64,000 bases of DNA, taken from assembly GCA_027006175.1 (NCBI GenBank), contig JALTKS010000027.1, forward strand, positions 1 through 64,000. Reading direction: 5' to 3'. This DNA is from Gammaproteobacteria bacterium. GTDB lineage: Bacteria > Pseudomonadota > Gammaproteobacteria > AKS1. Position 1 is the first letter of the stretch; every line of letters starts with the position of its first letter. The notes beneath the pieces are model-generated. The model was not told where the DNA came from and made no database searches. It was given only the letters and a program-made list of their open reading frames with translations. This document shows, piece by piece, positions 31,655 through 41,831 of the stretch. Position numbers and translations under genes: made by a program.

Positions 31655-32017
31655 TCAAGTTTTTTTGGCCACAGTTTTATATTCAATCCAATATTTTTCT
31701 TCCGCCACATTCGGGGCTAAACCATCATTGTGTTGATGCGGTCTAACCTGACTGTAGTAACCAATAATATAATCAATAATCTCGTGCTTAGCCTGTGCAA
31801 AAAAATGATAACCTGTTTGGGATCGCAATGTGTTCTTGTTTTGCTTTCCTATACGCATGCTTAGGCTGCTGACAGCTTTTAAGATCACACGCGGCCATTT
31901 TAAGTTACCAGCACGATAACGGCTCAGTGCGAACCCTCTGTTCGTTGCAATATCAGCAATAGTGCGTGCACCGGCTGAACCTTTGCTCTCATGAAAAATA
32001 GTCTTCACAACTGTCAT
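31655..32017 (-). pseudogene. IS3 OrfB transposase remnant
   Basis: C-terminal YHFFAQAKHEIIDYIIGYYSQVRPHQHNDGLAPNVAEEKYW; upstream in-frame stop after MIEQLKERYPATMLC. Confidence 0.8.
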
Positions 32018-32189
32018 TTCATTTTGCTTCTTAGGGCTAATCGTTTTTGAGCGTTTAACCCAATATTTATAACTACTGCGATGAACATTAAAGGCTTAGC
32101 ATAACATCGTCGCGGGATAGCGCTCTTTGAGCTGCTCGATCATCGTAAATTGTTCATCGCACCCCAGGGCATACTCTCATGCTCCGCAT

Positions 32190-32489
32190 TCACCTGAAGT
32201 CGGACATCAAGAGCGCTGTAACCTTTTTTAAAATCTCTTTCTCCATCTCAATGCGTTTTATTCGCTTTTCAATATCTCGAATCTTACGTTGGTCGGGTGT
32301 TAACGGACTCGCCGTGCTCACAATCCCTTTGTGTTCATTTTTGAGTTGCCGTACCCATTTATCCATCGTGGACTTACCCACATTCATGGCTTCAGCCGCC
32401 TGGCGCATTGAATAACCCTGTTCAACTACCAACTTTGCCGCGTCTAATTTGAAATCTTGGGTAAAAGTACGTCTCGTTCTATTGCTCAT
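32190..32489 (-). CDS. IS3 OrfA transposase
   Basis: MSNRTRRTFTQDFKLDAAKLVVEQGYSMRQAAEAMNVGKSTMDKWVRQLK, helix-turn-helix. Confidence 0.9.
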   Translation of the reverse strand: MSNRTRRTFTQDFKLDAAKLVVEQGYSMRQAAEAMNVGKSTMDKWVRQLKNEHKGIVSTASPLTPDQRKIRDIEKRIKRIEMEKEILKKVTALLMSDFR

Positions 32490-32562
32490 TTGCTCACCTA
32501 TCTGCCTTTGTGGTGTATACTATCACCTCTAGTTAGGTGGCCAAATTAACTATGCCACTACA

Positions 32563-33326
32563 GTCTGTACATTATAACAAACAGCGCCACTGTTCCTGCG
32601 TGTGGAGGTCGTTGAACGTGCATCTGGATCTGTCAGTGAGATTTGTTTATCCGGATGATTCATCATGTCGTGTTCCAGGATTTTCAAACGTTGCATCTCA
32701 CGCTGCATCTTGCTGAGTTTTTTCTTTAATCCTTCTGTATCGCCTTTGCTCTGCGACGACGTTGTTTGATCAGCCTCTTCAAGTTCAGCAAGGTAACAGG
32801 TAATGTGTTTCTCGACACGTTCCACGCGCCGTTTCATTCTTGTCGGTGTAAAGTTTTTGTCCCCACTGTTCACCGCTTTAAATTTACTGCCATCGATGGC
32901 GACAACGGCTTCCGCAAATAAATTGAGTTGTCGACAGATACCCACAAACTCACGACACATATTGATGATGCCTTTGCTGTTGTCTTTACGAAAATCAGCT
33001 ATCGTTTTAAAACTCGGCGTTAAACGTTCCGTCATTCACATCATTTCCACATTGCGCTGCGCTTCGCGTTCTAAGCGTCGACTTGATTGAATGCGATTCA
33101 GATAACCATAGATATAAATCTTGAGTAACACAGCTGGATGATAGGCGGGTGCCCCCGTCACGCTGGACTCGATACGTTTAAAACCTAACGCTTTAAAGTC
33201 CAGCGCACTGACGAATGCGTCAACGACTCTGACTGGGTTATCTTCACTAATGTAATCGTCTAAGGCTTCGGGGAATAATGTGCTTTGGGAACGGTTTTCA
33301 CCTTCGATAAAACGTTTCATAACCAC
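32563..33326 (-). pseudogene. IS1182-like transposase, interrupted by an in-frame stop and truncated by the IS3 element
   Basis: 33326-33036 and 33035-32550 are in the same frame, separated by TGA in ...NVEMM*MTERLTPSFKTIADFRKDN; ends at YNVQT at the IS3 boundary. Confidence 0.85.
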
Positions 33327-33568
33327 TCCCTGTTGATTGTGTTACGTTATTATATCAAGGTCTACGTTTTCACACAGCCTCAGTATCCAGCAGCCGTCCG
33401 CTGAGATTCAGAAAACGTCCGCTTTGGATGACAGCAGCCATTTATTACCCTATAGATCTTATCCCAATACTCACCAACAAAAATAACGTTATTCACTTCA
33501 GCAACCACCCCACAGATTCAGTATAATACCGGCCTCAAGAGACATAACCACCTGAACGAGAGCGTATT

Positions 33569-33772
33569 ATGGGCAGTGCCAATGATGAAAATCTGGAAAA
33601 ACTCCATCAATTAAAGCTGGAACACAGCGATTTGGATCACATCATCAAGCTGTTAGAAGAACAAACCGTTGTCGATCAACTGCAATTACGCCGCTTAAAG
33701 AAACGTAAATTACTGATCAAAGATATTATTACCCGACTCGAGAGCCAGTTAATCCCTGATCTGGATGCGTAA
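33569..33772 (+). CDS. DUF465/YdcH-like small protein
   Basis: 67 aa; LHQLKLEHSDLDHIIKLLEEQ...LRRLKKRKLLIKDIITRLE. Confidence 0.8.
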   Translation: MGSANDENLEKLHQLKLEHSDLDHIIKLLEEQTVVDQLQLRRLKKRKLLIKDIITRLESQLIPDLDA

Positions 33773-33774
33773 AT

Positions 33775-35292
33775 TCAGACTTCTTTTAATTCCTGCATGG
33801 AAATAAACTCGGTTGCATCCGGGGTGTAGCCCATTACGTCACCCAGTTCTGTAAATTTATTAACACCCGTGCTTAGCTCAACATCTTCGGGTCTGAATTG
33901 TGCGGGGTGCTCATAGCCTGCTGTATGAGCAAGCGATAAAAGTTCTTTACGAAAACCCTGCACGAAACGGGCAAGTCGTTGGGCTTTCGTATCAATGTGT
34001 AAACCGCCTTGTCGCCATTTACTCATGGTGGCGATTCCGGTTGGGCAATGCCCTGTATGACAAGCCTGCGATTGAATACAACCAATTGCCAGCATTGCTT
34101 CCCGGGCAATAGAGATCATGTCGCACCCCATGGCATAGGCAACAATAGCTCGATCAGGGAAACCTAACTTACCACTCCCAATCCAGACAATACCGCGCGA
34201 TAAACCTTCGTGTTGAAAAATTTGGTAAACACGCATGAAGCCAATTTTAAAAGGTAGTGATACATGATCAGCGTAAGTTAAGGGTGCTGCGCCAGTGCCA
34301 CCTTCACTGCCATCGACTGTAATAAAATCGACACCTTGACGGCGCGACTTCATTTTTTCTGCTAACTCTTCCCAGAAACCTGTTTCACCGATGGCGGCTT
34401 TAATACCAACCGGTAGGCCGGTTTTATCTGCAATCAGTTCAACAAAATCAATCAGCTCATCAACATTTGAAAACTGTGAATGACAATTTGGTGAAATACA
34501 ATCGGTACCTTCTGCTACGCCGCGGGTTTCTGCAATTTCACCCACAACTTTTGTTCCGGGGAGGACACCACCCTTACCGGGTTTTGCACCCTGCGATAAT
34601 TTAATTTCTATCGCTCGAATTTGCGGGTTTTTAGCAACCTTGTCGGCAACAACATCAATTGAAAACTTACCGTCTTTATCACAGGCACCAAAATAGCCCG
34701 TGCCTATTTGCCAAACAACTGTGCCACCGAGTAAATGATATTTACTCACCCCACCTTCGCCAGAGTTATGGTAACAACCAGCCATATTGGCACCCAGATT
34801 CAGTGCCGAAATGGCATTTTTACCCAAGGCACCAAAGGACATGGCTGACACATTCACGATAGAGTTAGGTCGCCATGTGCGGCGGCGATTATGCATTTCA
34901 CCCATGATCTTTACGCAAGGGATCGCGCTTGGATCATCACCTGGATAGACGGCATCTTTTTCTGGAAACGGGAACGCGGCATTCTTGATAATAGGGTAGC
35001 CAATGCCGTACTGCATTTCAGTGGTACCGAACGCAGCATAGTTATTAACGCCCTTGGCTGTTGTATAAATCCAGGCACGTTCGGTACGATCAAACGGCAT
35101 TTCTTCCTTGTCGTGTGCTACCCAGTATTGGCGAAGTTCTGGACCAATCATTTCCAGAAAATATCGCATGTGCCCAAGAACCGGGTAGTTATGCAATATC
35201 GCATGTTTTTTCTGGGTCACGTCATAAAGAAAAACCAGCCCCAGTAAAATAACAACTCCCGCTATAATCCCCAATACCAGCTCTATTGCCAT
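33775..35292 (-). CDS. FMN-binding glutamate synthase family protein
   Basis: 505 aa; SFGALGKNAISALNLGA, KPGKGGVLPGTKV, ITVDGSEGGTGAAPLTYADHV, CHTGHCPTGIA. Confidence 0.9.
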   Translation of the reverse strand: MAIELVLGIIAGVVILLGLVFLYDVTQKKHAILHNYPVLGHMRYFLEMIGPELRQYWVAHDKEEMPFDRTERAWIYTTAKGVNNYAAFGTTEMQYGIGYPIIKNAAFPFPEKDAVYPGDDPSAIPCVKIMGEMHNRRRTWRPNSIVNVSAMSFGALGKNAISALNLGANMAGCYHNSGEGGVSKYHLLGGTVVWQIGTGYFGACDKDGKFSIDVVADKVAKNPQIRAIEIKLSQGAKPGKGGVLPGTKVVGEIAETRGVAEGTDCISPNCHSQFSNVDELIDFVELIADKTGLPVGIKAAIGETGFWEELAEKMKSRRQGVDFITVDGSEGGTGAAPLTYADHVSLPFKIGFMRVYQIFQHEGLSRGIVWIGSGKLGFPDRAIVAYAMGCDMISIAREAMLAIGCIQSQACHTGHCPTGIATMSKWRQGGLHIDTKAQRLARFVQGFRKELLSLAHTAGYEHPAQFRPEDVELSTGVNKFTELGDVMGYTPDATEFISMQELKEV

Positions 35293-35326
35293 GATAGTTC
35301 CCTTATTATTATTGTTTCAGGGTTGA

Positions 35327-35623
35327 TTAATCCTCATCAACGTCACCAATCCACTCTTCTAGTGCAGCAATAATGCTGCGAGCTTGATCGGCACTTGAGA
35401 TATTAAATTTTGATTTTTGAAAATACTCACCGTTGCGTTTCTGGTAACGGCGGATGGTGTATTTGTCTTTGCCGTATTCTTCTTTGGCTTTATTCCAGTC
35501 CTGGAAACGGTACATGATGGTTGACCATGCGCCTTTGGTTAATACTTTTTTGTCGAGTTGTTTGACCAGGATTTGGCCATCTTCTGAATACTCAATCGAA
35601 AGATCGTCTACTGTTTCAGCCAT
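35327..35623 (-). CDS. Conserved hypothetical protein, 98 aa
   Basis: Acidic C-terminus; KYTIRRYQKRNGEYFQKSKFNISSADQARSIIAALEEWI. Confidence 0.65.
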   Translation of the reverse strand: MAETVDDLSIEYSEDGQILVKQLDKKVLTKGAWSTIMYRFQDWNKAKEEYGKDKYTIRRYQKRNGEYFQKSKFNISSADQARSIIAALEEWIGDVDED

Positions 35624-35707
35624 GATATTCTGTTATTCCTACGTTATTTAAGTCTGTAGCAAGATTAACAGAAACAGGCTGAAAGTTAAGCCCTGATGCG
35701 GTGTCAT

Positions 35708-36232
35708 CTACCAACTGGCCATGATTAACCTGAGTTTCAACCCCCAGTACGAGCTATAGCCCACCTCCACATCAAATATATTTCCCTGCGCATCAATGAT
35801 AAATGTGGTTGGAAAACCGGTAATGCCATAGTGTCTTGCCCAGTCGCCCTCTTCATCCAGAATCACGGGGAAATCAATATTCTGCGCCTTAATGTGTGCA
35901 AGCACCTCCTCCTGATCGCCTGACTGGGTCGCAAAACTGAGAACGGCATATTCTTTGGCTAAGGAGGAAATTGTTGATTCTTCAAATCGACAAATGGGAC
36001 ACCAGCTTGCCCAGAAATGAACCAATACAGGTTTCCCCACATAATCACTAAGTGATACTTGTTTGCCGTTAAGTGAAACCGCATTAATCGCCGGAGCAGA
36101 TCCTGTGATTGCGTTTCGTGATTGCCAAAACTGAAAGCCAATATAAACAACCGCTAACAAAATGAATTGAAGGAGGATATTGCGCCAGAAGCGGGGACGC
36201 TTAAAAAAAACCACTGAAGAATTATCAACCAT
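35708..36232 (-). CDS. Membrane-anchored thioredoxin-like oxidoreductase (ScsD/TlpA-like, WCPIC)
   Basis: N-terminal TM; VLVHFWASWCPICRFEESTI; GITGFPTTFIID. Confidence 0.85.
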   Translation of the reverse strand: MVDNSSVVFFKRPRFWRNILLQFILLAVVYIGFQFWQSRNAITGSAPAINAVSLNGKQVSLSDYVGKPVLVHFWASWCPICRFEESTISSLAKEYAVLSFATQSGDQEEVLAHIKAQNIDFPVILDEEGDWARHYGITGFPTTFIIDAQGNIFDVEVGYSSYWGLKLRLIMASW

Positions 36233-36274
36233 ACCTGATATTAATATGGTTGGCTCGCTTGTGACTACTTTAAA

Positions 36275-36727
36275 TTACTGTTGCTTCTGACGTTGCTCAA
36301 GAAAAGGGGCAGGAAAATCGGCAGCATATTTTTCAATCCACTCTTCTGCTGCTTGCTGACACGTAAGCTCTCGTCCCTGCTTTTCTAGCTCTTCACCTTT
36401 GTAATGCTCGATATGACAGACCTGTTCGACCATGCGCACCGTATAAAAATCACCGGCATCCATAAACTCAATACCCACCTCATAGCCATTTTCTGCTTGA
36501 TGACACCATGCAACACGGCCTCGGCTTTCAACTTCACCGTGCGTGATTGGCACCGAAAGTGAAACCATCACACCCGGATCTAAAGGCGTCTTGCTGGTAA
36601 AACTTAAACCACCGTAACCAATATTGTTCAGGTTTTCCGGGTTATGATTACCCGCTTCATCCAAACGAACATTAATAGGCATACCAGATGGATGTCGAAT
36701 ATACGAACGCATAGCAACACACTCCAT
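36275..36727 (-). CDS. PilZ domain protein
   Basis: MRSYIRHPSGMPINVRL, NNIGYGGLSFTS, GIEFMDAGDFYTVRMVEQVCHIEHY. Confidence 0.75.
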   Translation of the reverse strand: MECVAMRSYIRHPSGMPINVRLDEAGNHNPENLNNIGYGGLSFTSKTPLDPGVMVSLSVPITHGEVESRGRVAWCHQAENGYEVGIEFMDAGDFYTVRMVEQVCHIEHYKGEELEKQGRELTCQQAAEEWIEKYAADFPAPFLEQRQKQQ

Positions 36728-36851
36728 GTTGTCTTACTCTAAGACTAGGCTTCAAGGTCTTGTTTTGCTACATTTTAGTGCGTTAAGAAACAATCGTTTA
36801 CATTTCACAATCATATAGTGCTATACGTAAGTAATTTCTAACTGACAAAAA

Positions 36852-36875
36852 AATACCCCATAAAATGGGGCATTT
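36852..36875 (-). terminator. Terminator downstream of cold-shock gene
   Basis: CCCCATAAAATGGGG with flanking A/T tracts. Confidence 0.7.
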
Positions 36876-36905
36876 CTGAAGTAATTGTATTTGTTGTTTT
36901 AATTA

Positions 36906-37109
36906 TCAGGCTGGCACCACATTGGCTGCCTGTAAGCCTTTTGGCCCGGTTTCAACATCAAAAGTAACACTCTGCCCTTCGGCTAAACTTTTAAATCCAT
37001 CTGCTGTAATTGCTGAGAAATGTACAAAGACATCATCACCACCTTCACTTGGTTCAATGAATCCGAAACCCTTTGAGTCGTTAAACCATTTCACTTTTCC
37101 AGTTGCCAT
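36906..37109 (-). CDS. Cold shock protein (CspA family)
   Basis: [34 protein letters not shown]. Confidence 0.95.
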   Translation of the reverse strand: MATGKVKWFNDSKGFGFIEPSEGGDDVFVHFSAITADGFKSLAEGQSVTFDVETGPKGLQAANVVPA

Positions 37110-37243
37110 AAAAAACCTCTCCCAATACTCTGTCATCAATGCTCTTTAACAATCATGAGAATATCACCCAAATTGTAAAGGTCAACCAAAAAACGCTATG
37201 AAATCATAATATTAGAATCAACTAATGTTTGTGACAGCCGCTT

Positions 37244-37492
37244 TTACAGGTCTGGGTAACCTTCACCGGGGGGCATTTGCAAGAAGAAGCCTTGTTCATC
37301 CAACAAGCGGCGTACTTCTTCAATATCGGCATAGCCCAGCTTGTTTCTCCCCGCCAGATCCAGGTTCATAATGAACTCAAGTTCACCCAACATACTCAAA
37401 AGTGATGCTGGCACTTCAGTAAAGTCGTCTTTTTTCTGCACATAGAGGTAACAATCTGTTTTTCGATTGCCTTTGTAAATAACACAATGCAT
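37244..37492 (-). CDS. YcgL domain protein
   Basis: MHCVIYKGNRKTDCYLYVQKKDDFTEVPASLL...GFFLQMPPGE. Confidence 0.85.
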   Translation of the reverse strand: MHCVIYKGNRKTDCYLYVQKKDDFTEVPASLLSMLGELEFIMNLDLAGRNKLGYADIEEVRRLLDEQGFFLQMPPGEGYPDL

Positions 37493-38202
37493 CAATGCTT
37501 CTCCTGATGTATGCCTTTCAGCCATTTTTCTAATAGCGGTTGCGCAACCTCTCTAAGCGCAGCAACGCGACTCTCTAAATTCTCACAAATCGTTTCTGCA
37601 GGCTGATTCCATTGCCCGCCTTGTGCTAAATCGTCTGTATATAGGGCAGACCACTCTTTGACCATGGCTGCTGATACTTCAACATGACATTGTAAACCCA
37701 AGGTTTTACCCATGACATATGCCTGATTCGGATAAGCCTGACTCGACAGGATAAGTTCGGCTGAATCCGGCAAATGAAACGTCTCACCATGCCAGTGAAA
37801 CAAATCAACATCCTTATTCAGATCACCAAGCCACTGTTGCGCGGCGGCTCCCTCAACGCGATGCACCGCATGCCAACCAATCTCTTGCCCTGCCTCACCA
37901 CGAAAGACATTGCCACCCAGCGCTTTACAAATAAGCTGGCTTCCCAAACAAAAACCGAGCATGGGAATATCTGCCGCATGGGCTCGTTGGATTAAATGGA
38001 GTTCATCATGAATCCAGGCATCATCATCATTGACACTCATCGGGCCACCTAAAAACACCAGCGCAGTCACACCGGAGATGGATTCCGGCACCGCCTGCCC
38101 TTCATCAATAGCAATTATCTCAAAATCCAGCTGCTGTTGTTCCAGCAACTCCGCCAAAAACCCGGGTCCCTCACACGCAATATGTCGAAAAATTCTAATC
38201 AA
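37492..38202 (-). CDS. Class I glutamine amidotransferase (GMP synthase-like)
   Basis: VFLGGPMSVNDDDAWI, MLGFCLGSQLICKALGG, LFHWHGETFHLP. Confidence 0.88.
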   Translation of the reverse strand: MIRIFRHIACEGPGFLAELLEQQQLDFEIIAIDEGQAVPESISGVTALVFLGGPMSVNDDDAWIHDELHLIQRAHAADIPMLGFCLGSQLICKALGGNVFRGEAGQEIGWHAVHRVEGAAAQQWLGDLNKDVDLFHWHGETFHLPDSAELILSSQAYPNQAYVMGKTLGLQCHVEVSAAMVKEWSALYTDDLAQGGQWNQPAETICENLESRVAALREVAQPLLEKWLKGIHQEKH

Positions 38203-38252
38203 ACCGCATCTACTCCTATTCGTTCTCCACTGCGCCCACTATAATACAGCAC

Positions 38253-38792
38253 ATGCAAAAAATACTGACCATTCAAACACTGAAAATCTATTTGTTACTC
38301 AGCTTTAGTTTATTACTTTCTGCTTGTGTCGTTACGCCACTGGAACAGGATAATATCAATGATCCTGCTCTACAAAAAATACATCACGCCTTTGCTGAAA
38401 CCATTACGCAAGCCTTCAACGATCCCAATGAAGAATGGACCAGTGGCTGGCTTGGCAACATGTGGGTTAATTTTCACGAAGGCAAACAACGCGGGCTTTG
38501 CTATCAATGGAAGTACCGTATTCATGCCGGGGTCAAAGACACGGTGCATGCTCAGGGATGGGAGCTAACGGGCATTGTTATTAACCAGGGTGCTGATGGC
38601 GAACATCATGCCGTGATTGTCTATGACCCAACACGCATTAAACCTGAACAATTAGTCAGCGCCAATACGGCTCAACCGGTTTTTGTTCTTGATGCATGGC
38701 GGCGAGGTCAGCCGGATATTTACCCTGTCAGTGAATGGTTAAAACTTGCCCGTCATCAATACGTGCCAGCGAAATTGATTGATATCAATTAA
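38253..38792 (+). CDS. Putative lipoprotein
   Basis: Lipobox LSAC after hydrophobic N-terminus. Confidence 0.65.
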   Translation: MQKILTIQTLKIYLLLSFSLLLSACVVTPLEQDNINDPALQKIHHAFAETITQAFNDPNEEWTSGWLGNMWVNFHEGKQRGLCYQWKYRIHAGVKDTVHAQGWELTGIVINQGADGEHHAVIVYDPTRIKPEQLVSANTAQPVFVLDAWRRGQPDIYPVSEWLKLARHQYVPAKLIDIN

Positions 38793-40367
38793 CTATTCCG
38801 AATTAAAATAATTTTCTAAATATTCTGCAAAAGAAATACTGTCTGCGGCTTCAATCTCTTGTTGTTTAAGAATAGATTGCTCGGCTGTTTTTTCCATCAA
38901 AGCATCCATTTCTGCAGAAGGCTCAATGCTTGAGAAATATTCACAGTGTTGTACCGACATACGTCTTGCAAAATGGTAGAAACCTTCCTGTTTTTCTCGC
39001 ATTGCTCTCAACATGGTTGCTGATGGTGTTAATGATGCATCATAAATAGCTGCCTTCTGTTCAGACAGCGCCTCTTGATAGGGTTGCCCATCTACCGCGG
39101 CATCAAGCAACTCACAAATTGTCTGCATACCTGCAGTGATATCGAGTGCCCACTCCTTTAAAGAAATGGATTCACCATTTCGCTGTAACATTAATTCAGG
39201 ATCTCGCCCACGGTGCGCAACATCTAATTCATTTTTATCAATTTCCTGACGTTCTTGATCGCCTATTTTGGGGCTATCTGCAAGCAAACAATAAAGCACA
39301 AAGGCTTCAAGAAAATATAACTGTGATTCACTCACTCCCAATGGCTCAAAAGCATTCACATCAAGTGAGCGCAACTCAATATATTCAACGCCACGTTCCC
39401 TCAGCGCAGTACTGGGTTTTTCATTTCCCTTCGGCACTTGTTTAGGACGAACCGTACTATAATATTCATTTTCAATTTGTAAAATATTGGCATTTAACTG
39501 ACGATATTCTCCATCTACTTCTATGCCAATTTTTTCATATTCATGGCACGGTGTTGAAATGGCGGCTCGAAGGCTATCTGTGTATTTTTCCAAGTTATCG
39601 TAATTAGCCTTAACACCCGTTTCGTTTTCTTTGTTATTTTGATAACCGATGTCACCCATACGTAATGACGTTGCATATTCTTCGAAATAGGTATTGTCAT
39701 CAAAGTCATGCAGACTGGTTTCAGCGCCCCCTAAAAAGGATTTACACACGGCGGGGGATGCGCCAAATAAATAAGGAACCAGCCAACCAAAGCGTTGTAA
39801 ATTACGTAATATAGAGAAGTATTGGTCATCAATAAATGTTTGCAGTGCTGATTCAGCTTGCTCTATTTTTTGATAGGCCTGCCAAAAATCATCTGGTAAT
39901 GAATAATTAAAGTGCACGCCCGCAATAACCTGCATAACTCGACCAAAACGATATCCCAACCCTTTTCGGTAAACGGTTTTCATCATGCCTGCATTCGAGT
40001 GCCCGTATTGCGCAACCGGAATACTGGTTTCACCCGCAACAACACAAGGCATACTGGTTGCCCACAACATTTCATCATCAAGTTTCGTAAAAACAAACTT
40101 TTGTGTGTTGGTTAAAAACTGCAAGGCTTCTTTTACAGAATCACAGGGGGGTGTCACTAATTCGAGCAAGGCTTCTGAATAATCAGTCGTGATATAGGGG
40201 TTGGTCAATGCTGAGCCAAGTTTTTCTGGATGCGGTGTATGAGAAATACCGCCTTGTGGATTAACCCGCAATGTCTCTTTTTCAAGACCGATGCGACTCC
40301 CCCTTAACAGCTTCCCTGCGGAGATTTCTTTTAGTTGCGCTACGCGCTGTGTAAAACGGGAGGTCAA
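38793..40367 (-). CDS. gshA: Glutamate-cysteine ligase
   Basis: 524 aa; GLEKETLRVNPQGGISHTPHP, GVEYIELRSLDVNAFEPLGV. Confidence 0.95.
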   Translation of the reverse strand: MTSRFTQRVAQLKEISAGKLLRGSRIGLEKETLRVNPQGGISHTPHPEKLGSALTNPYITTDYSEALLELVTPPCDSVKEALQFLTNTQKFVFTKLDDEMLWATSMPCVVAGETSIPVAQYGHSNAGMMKTVYRKGLGYRFGRVMQVIAGVHFNYSLPDDFWQAYQKIEQAESALQTFIDDQYFSILRNLQRFGWLVPYLFGASPAVCKSFLGGAETSLHDFDDNTYFEEYATSLRMGDIGYQNNKENETGVKANYDNLEKYTDSLRAAISTPCHEYEKIGIEVDGEYRQLNANILQIENEYYSTVRPKQVPKGNEKPSTALRERGVEYIELRSLDVNAFEPLGVSESQLYFLEAFVLYCLLADSPKIGDQERQEIDKNELDVAHRGRDPELMLQRNGESISLKEWALDITAGMQTICELLDAAVDGQPYQEALSEQKAAIYDASLTPSATMLRAMREKQEGFYHFARRMSVQHCEYFSSIEPSAEMDALMEKTAEQSILKQQEIEAADSISFAEYLENYFNSE

Positions 40368-40455
40368 AATACCTTATCCAAAACTAATTTATTAAACGAA
40401 TAATATACTGCCATTCAGCAATCGTCATCCCTGAATTGTTAATGCCAGTATATTT

Positions 40456-40674
40456 TTAGCCTATACGAGGGTCGACAACGAACATAACCTCATGCCCATC
40501 TGCTTTCTCGTGTTCAACGAGTTTCTTTGCCTGGCGCATGGCGTCATGATTATTTTGGTAGGTAGCAACATAGAGAACTCGCCCATTAAGACGGTGTGCT
40601 AGCGTATAGCCATAGCTCTCATCTCGAACTTCGATCACATGGGTATTATTGGGCACAGAGGTCGTTATCGTCAT
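40456..40674 (-). CDS. Hypothetical protein, 72 aa
   Basis: ORF with coding character downstream of DUF2384 gene. Confidence 0.5.
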   Translation of the reverse strand: MTITTSVPNNTHVIEVRDESYGYTLAHRLNGRVLYVATYQNNHDAMRQAKKLVEHEKADGHEVMFVVDPRIG

Positions 40675-40717
40675 AGTGACTTAGCTATCGACCCATCGAG
40701 CAGAAAATTAAGCTAAT

Positions 40718-41146
40718 TTAGTTACTAATATGCCAATCGTAAGCACAATCGAGGTGAACCCGAACGGCTACAATACCGTTAATACCATCTTCTAACATTG
40801 CATTAACCGGTGTGCGGTCTTTAAAACGGTTATTCACCCGATTCATCCACATACTGCCTGCTGAAGCATTACAGGGATTCGAGGTTCGCAGGGCATCAGC
40901 AATACCGAGCAAATGGTCAATATATTCATTCAAACGCGGGTTATCTTCCGGAAAAACAGATGAGCCCTGACGATAACTTCTTATTTGGCGTAAACGGGTA
41001 TCATCCGGCAAGCCTAATAAGGCAACCTGATCTGCATCACGTACTTTCCATTCGTCAAGCATCGCAATAATTTCACGTGTAAAACGGATTTTTTGCTCCT
41101 CATCCATACCCTGCATTTGAGAAGCAATTGTGTTGTCATTTGCCAT
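40718..41146 (-). CDS. Xre/MbcA/ParS-like protein (DUF2384 toxin-binding domain)
   Basis: YIDHLLGIADALRTSNPCNASAGSMWMNRVNNRFKDRTPVNAMLEDGINGIVAVRVHLDCAYDW. Confidence 0.78.
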   Translation of the reverse strand: MANDNTIASQMQGMDEEQKIRFTREIIAMLDEWKVRDADQVALLGLPDDTRLRQIRSYRQGSSVFPEDNPRLNEYIDHLLGIADALRTSNPCNASAGSMWMNRVNNRFKDRTPVNAMLEDGINGIVAVRVHLDCAYDWHISN

Positions 41147-41162
41147 TATTCACTACCGAATT

Positions 41163-41744
41163 TTATTCATTTGGCGTGATTATAGCATATTCCACACCAG
41201 TACCACCCAGACCACAATAACCATTTGGATTCTTGGCTAAATATTGTTGATGATAATCTTCCGCATAATAAAATTCGGGCGCTGACAAAATTTCAGTGGT
41301 AATCGTATTAAAACCTGCGTTTAGTAAGGCTTCTTGATAATGTCGCTTTGATGCCTCTGCTGCGTCCTGTTGTTCAGCATCATAGGTGTATATTCCGGAA
41401 CGATACTGTGTGCCGGTATCATTTCCCTGACGCATTCCCTGGGTTGGGTTATGTGCCTGCCAAAATTCCTTTAGCAACGCTTCGTAACTCACCTTCGCGG
41501 GATTAAATACAACCCGCACCACTTCATTGTGACCTGTTTGACCACTACAGACTTCCTGATAAGTTGGGTTCCGGGTAGAGCCCGCTGCATAGCCCACTGC
41601 CGTTGAATAAACGCCGGACATTTCCCAAAATTTCTTTTCTGCACCCCAAAAACACCCCAGGCCAAACATGGCTAATTTCATTTCAACCGGAAACGGCGCT
41701 TTTAGAGGATGTCCATTTACAAAATGTTTATCTGCAACCTGCAT
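41163..41744 (-). CDS. msrA: Peptide-methionine (S)-S-oxide reductase MsrA
   Basis: [43 protein letters not shown]. Confidence 0.96.
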   Translation of the reverse strand: MQVADKHFVNGHPLKAPFPVEMKLAMFGLGCFWGAEKKFWEMSGVYSTAVGYAAGSTRNPTYQEVCSGQTGHNEVVRVVFNPAKVSYEALLKEFWQAHNPTQGMRQGNDTGTQYRSGIYTYDAEQQDAAEASKRHYQEALLNAGFNTITTEILSAPEFYYAEDYHQQYLAKNPNGYCGLGGTGVEYAIITPNE

Positions 41745-41831
41745 GAGTCATTCCTTTTTTAAACTGAATTTATCATATACATTAATCCATTCCATGTTAA
41801 TGTTATTACCATCAAGCCAATGGAGAATCTT

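Larger units (their letters stand above)
31647..32562 (-). mobile_element. Degenerate IS3-family insertion sequence
   Basis: About 26-bp terminal inverted repeats TGTAGTGGTCAAGTTTTTTTGGCCAC / TGTAGTGGCATAGTTAATTTGGCCAC (21 of 26 identical) enclosing orfA and a broken orfB. Confidence 0.85.
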
